Below are positions 37,914-47,719 of a DNA stretch of 64,000 nt, one piece after another (positions within the stretch are counted from its first letter, which is position 1; every line of letters starts with the position of its first letter). The notes beneath the pieces are model-generated. The model saw only the letters and a list, made by a program, of their open reading frames with translations. It had not been told where the DNA came from and did not search any database. The stretch lies in contig NC_135175.1 in the NCBI RefSeq assembly GCF_041146795.1, forward strand, positions 37,230,169-37,294,168, read 5' to 3'. Source of the DNA: Maylandia zebra (lineage: Eukaryota; Chordata; Actinopteri; Cichliformes; Cichlidae). Made by a program: the position numbers and the translations under genes.

Positions 37914-38950
37914 TGCACATATCAAATTGGAATTCTGCCTCCAAGCCAGAATTGCAGGAGTGCACCACGTGTTGGCTGTTTCACTGCCCTCTGTGCCCCA
38001 CTCTCAGCCCTACTGTCAGGGCAAAGATTGAGGAGCAAATAAATGGACACATTAAAAATGCTTTGCCTTTCAAAGGTATGTTGGTATTAAATAAACCTCA
38101 TAGTTAAAGTTATAAATATGCACTTCTTTTCAGCACCTCTGCAGTGTCTTTGTTGACTTAAAAGCTGCTTTTCACATTGTACAGTTCAGTGCATTCATCA
38201 GCTAGAAAAAAGTGTTTTCATTAAATATTTTTTCCTGTTCACCACATTTCCTGACAGCTCTTGTGATCCACAACATTTTGCTTTCATTATTGAGGATGGC
38301 TTGGGTATTTTTGTTCATATGTACAATCTGATTGTTAGATAAACTGATTGCATTCTGTACAACTGCATTTAAATTACATATTGTTTTTGTTTTTTTTTCT
38401 CTCTTACAGACAGAATGATATGCCGGTGCACTTTCACTGCCCTGTCTGCAACATGACAGTCATACAGCGTGGGGATATGGCAAGGCAATTATTGTCATGT
38501 CAGCATTCAGGACTGCTCCCCACTAAACTCTCCGTGAAGCCCCGCCTCCCTCCCGCTGCACTCTCCGTGGAGCCCCGCCCCTCTCCCGCTGCACTCTCCG
38601 TGGAGCCCCCCCCCTCTCCCGCTGCACTCTCCGTGGAGCCCCGCCCCTCTCCCGCTGCACTGTCCGTGGAGCCCCGCCTCTCTCCCACTCAACTCTCCGT
38701 GGAGCCCCATCTCCCTCTCGATGTCTCGTCTCCAGCATCTAAACCATTTCCTGAATCTTCAGTAGAACATTCATGTGCTCGTCCCTCTGTGCTAAATGAA
38801 ACTGCGGCTTGTGGAAAGTCCATGAAAATGAAACGCCCTCACTCTGGTCTTACTCTTCTTACAAAAAAACTTCAAGACTCACATGATGAGGAGGCATTCA
38901 AACAGGTCAACAGATGTTTGCCTGGCCTGTCATCTGCAGTGTTTGTGTAG
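37914..38950 (+). pseudogene. Frame-broken Cys/His-rich gene relict with 33-bp minisatellite
   Basis: Exon 1 follows a good acceptor (ctgttttag) and encodes CTTCWLFHCPLC, IEEQINGHIKNALPFK, ending at a GTATGT donor near 38075. The spliced frame continues DRMICRC and then stops within about 15 codons. A shifted frame continues HFHCPVCNMT and QRGDMARQLLSC, clearly the next half of the same finger-like domain. A small deletion or shift near 38425 therefore breaks it. The shifted frame stays open to 38950 through six Leu-Ser-Val-Glu-Pro repeats and a basic tail. The paired 'FHCP-x-C' segments suggest a Cys/His zinc-binding domain family found in multiple copies in fish; this is from memory and uncertain. 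No upstream coding exon was found. Confidence 0.5.
38527..38717. repeat. 33-bp coding-type minisatellite, about six units
   Basis: The unit 'ctctccgtggagccccgccc' plus 13 further bases encodes LSVEPRPSPAA in the open frame. All six copies keep the 33-bp period and differ by point changes. Confidence 0.92.
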
Positions 38951-40290
38951 AGGGACTTCCTCCTCTTTGTTTCTCAGTTTGCAGAGGACATGGAGCTCTT
39001 TTTAAAAGCATGTGCTGACGAGCAGAGACTACAGGTCAATGTGATGTTTGACACTTGATGGACAGATGAAGGCACTGGCTGTTTGTTTGTGGTTTTTATG
39101 TGCTGTTTGTTTTTCAGTGTACAGAATTCCAGTTAAGCTTATTATAAAATGTTGTTCACTTGTTTCCATACTTATAGTAAAAATTTTAGTGTAAATGTAA
39201 CAGCATTGTTTATACTTGTAACTTCAAAGTAAAAAGGTTACAGTTGCTATTAACATTTATGTTTTATCCTGTAATCAATAATATTTTTATACATTTTACG
39301 TATAACCCTCTGGGCTCTGTGCTGACTACTACACTGCAGTGGACCAAAAGAATGACACAGGTTTGATCTTAAGGGTCTAATAGTTGTGTGTTGTGCATGA
39401 CATTGCAACGCAAACATGTATTTGCAAGACAGACTGGAATAAATTATGACGCATCAAATATTACACAGGCTGCAGAGAATTTTTGTTGATACAGACTGTT
39501 GAGCTTTGAGTGTCACAGTCAAACTTTGCTTTGAAGCACCTGCTAAAAACACTTTGACTCTTGTAGAGTAAAATATGATTATAGTAAAAAAATCAAAGCT
39601 GCAGCACATACAGCAACAAAAACTGTTAGTAAATGTGTCCTGGAGTTTATGCAGGTGCAGAAAGTGCTGCTGCTGTAAGTCAGCCTAACAGCTTCTAGAT
39701 CACTTATTTTTCTGGAAAGATGGTAAGAAGGGCATCACTGCTCATCTCTACAATCTCCCAGATCTTGGAATACAAGCCTTTGTCCCATGAAAATCACTTC
39801 ACAGTAGTAGGAGACCTCTAAACCTACAAATGAAGAGTGATCCTGGAAGAAAAAGGGCCCACACTATAGTGACCTCAACAATTGCAAGACAGCTTTGTCC
39901 CCGATGCTTATATGAAAAAAAATAAATAAATACGAAGATTTATGAAACCATTAGGACTTTATTACTGTTTTATCTGAAAAGTTACTGGTAATATATGACC
40001 TAACTGGCATTTAAAGTGTAAAAAAAAAAAGAATATAGATAAAATTTTGGTTTTTTGAAGAAAAGGACTGGAGCTAATTTAAAGAGTCAAGTCGGTAAAA
40101 GTAGATCAATGTTTTAATAAATATACATTTTACAGCATTTTGTAAAAAAAAAAAAAAACACAAAAGTTGCCATTTTTGGCAACGAACAAGGTGAGAGAGT
40201 TTTATAGTTTTTGCTCTCCTTGAACAAAAATAATAGTGCTCAATAATGTTGATGTTAATCAATTAAATGTCCCAGACTCTACTATTAATA
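38951..40290. other. AT-rich non-coding stretch
   Basis: No intact gene is present. Near 39700-39790 a short translation (FWKDGKKGITAHLYNLPDLG) may be the decayed continuation of the upstream relict, but it has stops on both sides. Poly-A runs occur near 40020 and 40147. Confidence 0.4.
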
Positions 40291-40293
40291 ATA

Positions 40294-40400
40294 TAGTGGT
40301 CCCTCGTTTATCGCAGGAGTTACGTTCTAAAAATAACCCGCGGTAGGTGAAATCCGCGAAGTTATATTTACAAAAACTGTGGTATTTTGTAAATATAATA
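40294..40400. mobile_element. Mariner/Tigger-like element end
   Basis: 'tagtggtccctcgtttatcg' followed by 'taacccgcggtaggtgaaat' and 'ccgcgaag' is the left end of a vertebrate DNA-transposon family. The opposite end was not located, so the extent is approximate. Confidence 0.6.
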
Positions 40401-40799
40401 AACGCGAATTCAGCTGTGTAATTTTATTAGCAGTGTCCTCTTGAAATGCGCCAACAACATTGAGAGTAACATCCTCCTCTCTGCCCCTTAATGCTCTCTG
40501 GGCGCTATGGTAACGCGTAAATAATCCTTTCAAAATAAGACACAACTACAACACGGGAAGACACCCAGGGAAACCGAGGAAAACCCTGAAAACCATACAT
40601 TTCACACCCGAGGCTCAACTCTCGCGTTGACAAAACATAACTTTCAATACTTGAAATGTGCAATTCACTTGTATTTTTATTTTTATTCCTATTTATTCTA
40701 TTTATCCCCTTCGTATATTTTATTTATATTGTCTCTGTATTTATATATATATGTGTGTGTGTATAACTCTGTAACTTCTGTCGGTGCTGTGCTTTTTTG

Positions 40800-40875
40800 G
40801 AAATCGAATTTCCCAGAGGAACCCACCCGAGGGATTAATAAAGTTCTATCTAATCTAATCTAATCTAATCTAACA
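40800..40875. mobile_element. LINE-type 3' tail
   Basis: 'cacccgagggattaataaag' is followed by tandem TCTAA units, the same tail type as at 28168-28210. It is probably a 5'-truncated LINE copy. Confidence 0.6.
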
Positions 40876-41033
40876 CATGGACACTTTTGGCCACAAACGA
40901 GCTGAAGGGATGGTGATTTTTTTAAATAAACCCAGAGTGTTAAAACACTTAGAACCAAATTTATTTTTCAGCAGCATCAATAGTAACAAAAACACAATTT
41001 AGTTTTCCCTGTCAAAGTCGATTTAACTGAAGT

Positions 41034-41159
41034 TACGTGTTTCCGGCTACTGTGGAGATCACGTGTTTCCGGTTGCTGTGGCGGTCGCAATATGGCGGAA
41101 ACCGGAAGTCAGTTCAAAACAGCCGTGGCGGGTCCCGAAGGAGAAGGAGCTCTGCTGAG
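41034..41159 (+). promoter_or_regulatory. xrcc2 promoter, includes right arm of the inverted repeat
   Basis: Immediately upstream of the xrcc2 ATG are two copies of an 'acgtgtttccgg' unit about 27 bp apart, each followed by 'ctgtgg'. Then come AATATGGCGG (YY1-type) and ACCGGAAGT (ETS-type). There is no TATA box. Positions 41047-41097 are the inverted match of 37220-37270. Confidence 0.7.
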
Positions 41160-43171
41160 ATGAGCGAGAGCGGCGCTCAGGTGAGAAACCGAAGCCCGTG
41201 TTTGCCTGTGTGTCACGTGACCGCGCTGTTAGCGAGATGAGAGCGCTGTTAGCACCGCGTGACGGTAACTGTCAGAGGGTGTGTGTCTGCTTACAAGCGA
41301 TGTAGGAAGAAAACAGACAGTTACCTGTTCGAGTTTGGTACAGGTGTGTTGCTGTGACCTTCACTGAGCAGAGCTCTGCACAGCTGGAGATGCTGCCGGA
41401 AACTCAAAACACGTGTTTAGTTTGTAGTGTGGTACAGTCTACGTGCTGCAGCAGTGTGTAATGATCTGTACAGTGTATATCCTGGAACAGTGTGTCATAT
41501 GGCAGAGTGTATATCCTGGAGCAGAGTGTATATCCTGGAGCAGAGTGTAATATGGCAGAGTGTATATCCTGGAGCAGAGTGTAATATGGCAGAGTGTATA
41601 TCCTGGAGCAGAGTGTAATATGGCAGAGTGTATATCCTGGAGCAGAGTGTAATATGGCAAAGTGTATATCCTGGAGCAGAGTGTAACGGTGTGTGCGTCT
41701 TGTCAGCTGTTAGCTCGTCTGGAGGCACGGCGCTGCCTTAAGGATATTGAGCCTCGTCTGTTTCCGGAAGACCGAGGACCCGACCAAGGTGACTGGCCAC
41801 GCCCACCCACTCACAGCTGACACATGCTGTCAGTCAGGTGACTGTCTCACTGTATGTGTTGTTTCTTGCTCTCAGGTGCGGTGGTGGAGCTGTTTGGGCT
41901 GGAGGGCACAGGTGAGTTCACGATGCAGGAAGTGCCTCCACCTTTAACCTGGATGTAAACTGTGTGTGTGTGTGTTGCTCAGGTAAGACGGAGCTGTTGT
42001 ATCACCTGCTGTGCCGCTGCGTGCTGCCGGAGGCAGCTGGGGGTCTGGAGGTGGATGTGGTGTTTGTGGACACCGACTACAGCCTAGACATGTTACACCT
42101 GGTCAGCATCCTGGACAGCAAACTGAGCGCAGGTATATGCACACGCATGCACACACACACACACACACACAAACAAACAGGAAGTTACACACTAACCCTT
42201 TCTCTCCGGGTCCTTAGCGCTGTTGGCCGGAGCAGACGAGGCGGCGCTGCGCTCATGTCTGTCCCGCCTCCTGTTTGTTCACTGCTACTCCTCCTCACAG
42301 CTCCTCCTCACCCTCCACTTCCTGGAGACCACCTTGTCATCACGGCCCGCCCTGGCGCTCATCCTCATAGACAGCATTTCCGCGTTTTATTGGGTGGATC
42401 GCTGCGAGGGTGGGGCCAGCTACACCAAACAGGAGGAGAAGCTCAGTAGGTGTGCGGAGCTGCTGGGACGCCTGCTCAGGTGGGTGGAGTTAGACTGATT
42501 CAGGCTGCTCGCAGGTCATGCGTTACAGTGCGCTGCGTGACATCACCACCACTCTGAAGGCTTCCGCTGAGCTCTGATATGATCACGGTCATGTGCGCAG
42601 CTTTTCTCTTTCAGGTACAAACACATGTGCAGAGTGCCCCCTGGTGGTCAAACTGCAGTGTCAGCACCGTAGGTCAGGGTGTTGGCTGGTCAATCGCTCA
42701 CGCTCTGACGAGTGTTTGTGTAAAATGTTGGTTTGTTCGTGTTTTGCTGGGTCAAATACCTGAGTGGAGCCTGTGGTGGTTCTGTTCTGGACTGTGGCTC
42801 ACTAATTTTCTGATTTTTGACTCCTCCTACTCCACAGGGATTACAGAATTACTGTCTTCGCCACCTGTCACGCCATCAGGAGGCCCGGCGTCCCCTCCTC
42901 CTCCTCAGACTCCGAGCGGTCGTACCTCTGCCGCTCCTGGCAGAGGCTGGTGACCCACCGGCTGCTGTGCTCCAGGCAGGAGCCAGGAAACAACATGGCT
43001 GCCGAAGGAGGACACGACCAGGAGCAGAGGAGACAGCAGATCTTCACCGTCCACTGCACCACCTTCTCTTCGAGGGTCAAGGTCTCCTGGAGCAGCTCCT
43101 TCTGTGTGACGGAGGCAGGAGTGGAGTTCCTGTCGGCGTCCGAGGAGAACAAATGTGCTGCACGTCAGTAA
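41160..43171 (+). CDS. xrcc2: XRCC2, RAD51 paralogue, 6 exons
   Basis: XRCC2 is a nuclear RAD51 paralogue of the BCDX2 complex, acting in homologous recombination and replication-fork repair. Coding exons: 41160-41180, 41707-41788, 41876-41911, 41983-42132, 42218-42479 and 42838-43171; all are GT-AG and in phase, giving 294 codons (human 280). The start MSESGAQ-LLARLE aligns with the human ESGTE-LLARLE. Walker A (GLEGTGKTE) is split across exons 3 and 4. [11 protein letters not shown] follows, and the Walker B region is [23 protein letters not shown] (exons 5-6) and the C-terminal EAGVEFL also match the family. From memory human XRCC2 has three exons, so this fish gene has extra introns. The second intron also carries a 34-bp tandem array before exon 2. 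No defect is seen. Confidence 0.95.
41473..41686. repeat. 34-bp tandem repeat in xrcc2 intron 1
   Basis: The unit 'gtgtatatcctggagcagag' plus 'tgtaatatggcaga' recurs about six and a half times, with one shortened copy lacking the last 14 bases. It ends some 20 bp before the exon 2 acceptor. Confidence 0.95.
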
Positions 43172-43464
43172 CTCAGACTCTGGTCCAATCATGGATCAGG
43201 GAGATGTCCGTCATCTGGCTGAGGGACCAATCACATTTGAGCCCTTGCCGCAGACACGCCCCTCACAGCACAGACTGTTTACTTCATCTGCGTGTTTTTC
43301 TGTGTGATGTGATTCTGTGGTCTGACTGCTGCTCGGCCCACAGTGGAAACAGGAGCAGACTGTAATGAGCTGCACAGGTGGGACTGTACAGGGAAAATGG
43401 AGGGGGTGGGGTCAGGATGAGGTCATTGTTAGGGGCCAAAGGGTCAGCATTAGTGTTTGTGTTC

Positions 43465-43470
43465 AATAAA
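43465..43470 (+). terminator. Probable xrcc2 polyadenylation signal
   Basis: AATAAA lies about 295 bp after the xrcc2 stop codon and is followed by GT-rich sequence near 43490. Confidence 0.65.
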
Positions 43471-43899
43471 CTGGACATGTATGTTGTGACCTGTGTGTTT
43501 GTTTCCACTCAGACCCATCAGCAGATTGTAGATTAATTAATAATAACTGAGGTGGGTGTGGCGTCAGCTCCAGGTGCTGCAGGTATACTGGTACTGTGGG
43601 CGGAGCTTGTTCTCTCCTGTCTGACATACATAATACATGAAACGACGATCATAACCATCAGTGTTATCCAAGACAGACACGCCCACCACGTCAGCATCCC
43701 TGTGATGAGGGTGATGACGTCACTGTCACGGACAGTTTGGCTCTTTTAAACTTTAGTGGCTAATAACCGGAACCTCTTACTGCAGGCGTGGCGCTCTCGG
43801 GTCGACACTAACCTGACCCTTGACCCCGACCCTCTGCTCCGTGCTCGGGCACGTGCCTGGCGCGGTCCGGATCCTCGCGCTCCGCTCCGGGACTTCCAG

Positions 43900-44395
43900 G
43901 TCTGCTGACAGAGCCGCTTCACCAGAGCAGTCCTCCAACTGATCCCTCCGCGGGGTCAGACACACTTTTTACACAACACAAACAAATATTCCCGGTGCCC
44001 GCGTGGAGGCTTGCACACCGGCACTTTTCACAGGCCGATCCTCGGTACACGCCGCCCGTGTCTGGGTCTGACGGGAGCGTGCGGCCCGGCGAGGCGGGAC
44101 GTGTTTTGCGGGACCTACTTCCTCTGCTGGCACTGACAGGCGGTGGTTCGGTTGCTCCCAAACATGGCCTCCGTGACGGAGCGACCGCTTCAACTTTAAT
44201 TTTTCGCCAGTTTTCGGAGTAAAAACCGCGCTTTTCCCTCCGTGCTCCGCCGGGAATGTTCCGCCGGAGACCCGGCCGTGCCAGGCGTGTCAAACGGAGG
44301 CTGAGGTTGGCAGAAGTTCGCTGCTGGCTTTGAAGTCGTCGCTCTAAGTTGGCTGAAAGCTGGAGAGGAAAAAGAGAATTGCATCGAATCAGTAA
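43900..44395 (+). promoter_or_regulatory. CpG-rich kmt2c promoter and probable non-coding exon 1
   Basis: GC- and CpG-rich sequence begins about 430 bp after the xrcc2 polyadenylation signal. It contains CAAACATGGC near 44158 (YY1-type ATGGC). A likely donor 'aatca|gtaagg' near 44391 would end a non-coding first exon, which fits the coding start lying at the very beginning of an internal exon at 47719. Confidence 0.55.
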
Positions 44396-47300
44396 GGACG
44401 CTTCTTCCCTATTCTCTCGACACTCCCGCGGCTCGCTAAACGTCCCGCTTCCTGCCGCCCATCCCGACCCGCCACTAGCGCGCCGCGGACCGGGCTGCTA
44501 ACAGCTAGCCTGCACGCTAACGCTAACAGAGAAGTGATCAGTCAACTGGGCGGTCCGAGCGAGCTAACGGCTAAGCGCTAGCCGCTCCGGGCCGGAGGAA
44601 AGCCTTTAAACAGCGAGTTAGAACCACCGAACGGCTCCCGGTACCCTCACCGAGGCCGCACCGAGCGTGTGGGGCTGTGAGCGGGCTCACAGGCGGCAGT
44701 ACCGGGCTCCACGGCCGCTGTGACAGGCGAGCTTATTAGCATGCTAACCAGCAGGTTACCCACACACAGCCACCCAGCGAGGCTCACCTGAGACCTTAAC
44801 CTGACCAGACACAACACTGAGCTCACCTGGTGTCCAGCGGCACACCTGGGCAGGTACACGCACAGCAGCTAGAAAAGTGAAAAACACACCAAAATATGCA
44901 CTAGGTCCGTTTAATCAGCACACTGTAAACACTGTGCACCTGTGCAGGTGAGTACTCTGACCAGCTGACACCAGAGAGCTGCACCTCATCGGTCCCGGGG
45001 TATACAGCTGGATTACATTAAGCTGGCACACAGAGCAGAGGGATAATACCTACACAGGCAACAGCAGCGCTCACCTGTACCTGTTCCATCCGAGAGTCAA
45101 CCCTAATCTGGTTCCAATAATCCCACAGGTGCTGATCGAGTCAATCAGATCATCTGCTGGTTAGTTTTCACTGATTGATTGATCCGTTTGTCTGTAAACA
45201 GTCAGAATATGGAGACAGGCGTAGTTTACAGTCTAAGGTGAAGGTGCACTGCAGCTGTTGGTGGCGTGGATCAAAGATGAGACCAGCATCCACAAACACC
45301 AGATATTCTCCTTAAACTTCAAACATGCCACATGTCTTTTGCGCTTGATGGTGAATTCACCTGGACATAGATGGTTGCCCGCCCACACAGCTAATCAGCC
45401 AGTGGGATTAAAGATGAGCTCGTGTTTTTGTTTACTTCCTGTGCCTGAACTAAACGGCGCCGTAAAGCCATGTTTCCGTGCCGTGTTTGCTGCAGCTCCT
45501 CCTCAGCTGCTTTTCTGCCATGTTTGCCGAGCTGAAGGGACCCCGCTGCCCGTCGGACAGGAAGCGTGGACGTTAGAGGTTAATCGTGTTTTAATGTCAG
45601 CTGTGATTTTGTGGAGATGATCACTGTGTTTGTTCCTCAGCAGAAGCTCATATGCACTCGCTGTTTAGTTCAGCTCGAGCCAGCTGGGCTCTTCCCACCC
45701 CTGATTGGACGTTTGGAGGGCATGTGATCACAGGTCATTGAGCGGAACAGAAGCTCACAGAAATGAAGGTTCAAACCTTTCAGTGAGCACCTGTGCGGCT
45801 GTTGGCTTTGAGTCTCTGCAGCTTGCATGCGGCAACGCTAACCGAGGCTGATTTGTCTCCGTGAGGGGGCAGGACCCTGAGGATCAGTAACCTGGGTTCC
45901 GGTTGCTGATTGGTTGGTTGCGATGAGGCTGGTCTGGGCCTGCTGTCCTCTGCGTGTCCCCGTTTGTCCTTCCAGGTTTAATAAAGTTCAGGTGACCACG
46001 GTAAATAATCCAAATTAGGTCAGTGAGTAAAATAATCCCGGTTATGGTTTACGCCATCGTTGAGCCGCAGCGGCGTCAGACTGAAACCAGGTCTGGTTAG
46101 TGGGGTTTCCTGCAATGAGACAGGGTGGTGCTGGCCTCCACCCGACAGCGGCAGAGCTGAGTGTACCGCCTCAGAATAAAAACATTTTTAATGATCGTCG
46201 AGTAAAAACAACAAAATGTCCCACGGGAGCATCTCAGATGGCAGCACCTCTCTCAGGGTCCTTTACCAACGCAGGATGCTGTGACACTGATCAACAGGCA
46301 GACAGGGTCAAAGGTCGCTCAGCTTCATGTTGCACGAGTGGCTGGATGAGCTGCTGTGAGGTGGCGGTGGCTTCGTTCTGGTCCAGGCGGGTGCATCAGT
46401 TTTTGTTTCTGTTCACGCTCAGAGAGACACAACGTAGTCGCACCTCTGGCAGCTCACAGGAAGTGGTTTATACGGGACCGTGTGGCGCCTGGCAGAGGTT
46501 CAGCGCGGCCGGTGTCACTGAGGAAGCTTTTCTTGTCAGTAACAGTCGCCCCTCGGCCCGCCTTTTGGGCGCTTTAACCTCACCTGCTGCTTCAAACACC
46601 ACTTACACCTGCCGTTCTGACTTTAGGGTGAGCTGAGCGGCACTACGTGGGCCGCTTACATCCGTGTGTGATGATGGCGCCATAGCTGTTAATGGGCAGA
46701 GAAACAGACGGGAGAGTGTGGCGGCGAGGGCGTGTGGCGGCGAGGGCGTGTGGCGGCGGCCGTGTGAATCACAAGCTCGAGGTTTAAACTGAGCGTGTCT
46801 GCGTGTAGAGGGTTTGCAGTCATGTGACCATCAGCGCTGCAGGGTTAGCTTACCGAGGCCCAGACACCGGTCGCTATGGAAACGCTATGGAAAACTCTGT
46901 GTTCCTGATTGGTTCTTGAGAACTTCCTTACGACAGGTTGTGGGAGGGTCTGTAGCTCGCTGTGCACCGTGCTGGTATTGGTTAGCTCCTCCCATCGTTG
47001 TTCACGTCCTCCTCGTTCTGTAGGAGGCTCTGCGAACAGTCTGACCTTTGACCTCTGAGGTGTGTTAATGCAGCACACCTGAGCGTCACCTGATCCTCAA
47101 GTTTGGTCGCGCAGCGTTTAGGAGCTGCTGAATCGTCCTCGTGGCGTCTGTACTTCACCTGAGCTCAGAGGACGCACAGCGCGCCCTCTCTGTGTGACCT
47201 CACACACCGAGCTGCTGCTCTTCCTGGGGGAGTCCCTGCAGGTGTCCAACATCTGGCTGTGTGTGTCTGTGCGTTGTCGTGCCTGGAAGCTTTGAGTCCT

Positions 47301-47718
47301 TTACATCAGCTTTGTAAACTTTGAGGTGTGACTTGTTCTCGTGTGAAATAGCAGGTCAGCTGTGGAGCGTTCACGTGAGGAAACTCGTTTTATGCATCGG
47401 CTGCGCTCACGTGTGAACACACTGTACCACACACAGGTGACACACCTGATGGCTGTGCGGCTGTCCTGAGTTTATAGCGTCTGTGTTCCGCAGTTCACCG
47501 CCCAAACACCAGGGGGCGGTACAGTTTCTCTTCTCTTGTTTATTTGTTCTCTTCCAGCTTCCTGTTGCAAAAGTAACAGTAGAAGAGGAAGAAGGTGGTG
47601 GGCTGCAGTCAGGTTTCAGAGGGTTTGTGGGCGTGGCTTATGTGTAGTGTGGGTTTAAAGGGGAAGCATAAATCCCAGCTCCACCCTGTTCCTCACCTCT
47701 CTCTCTTTCTTTACCCAG
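44396..47718. other. kmt2c intron 1, no further gene seen
   Basis: A 3.3-kb stretch whose first part stays CpG-rich to about 44700. It contains a small 'gtgtggcggcgaggg' tandem near 46718-46760. Open frames of up to 178 codons here show no recognisable family and are probably chance. Confidence 0.5.
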
Positions 47719-47719
47719 A

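Noticed and set aside
38527-38717. CRISPR-like repeat array
   Set aside because: The units are contiguous with no unique spacers, and the genome is eukaryotic. It is a minisatellite.
37220-41097. Definite classification of the 37-41 kb block as a DNA transposon
   Set aside because: No target-site duplication flanks the 51-bp arms and no transposase is recognisable, so it is reported only as an inverted repeat.
46100-46636. 178-codon frame in kmt2c intron 1
   Set aside because: No family similarity is recognised, no acceptor or donor frames it, and GC-rich DNA yields such frames by chance.
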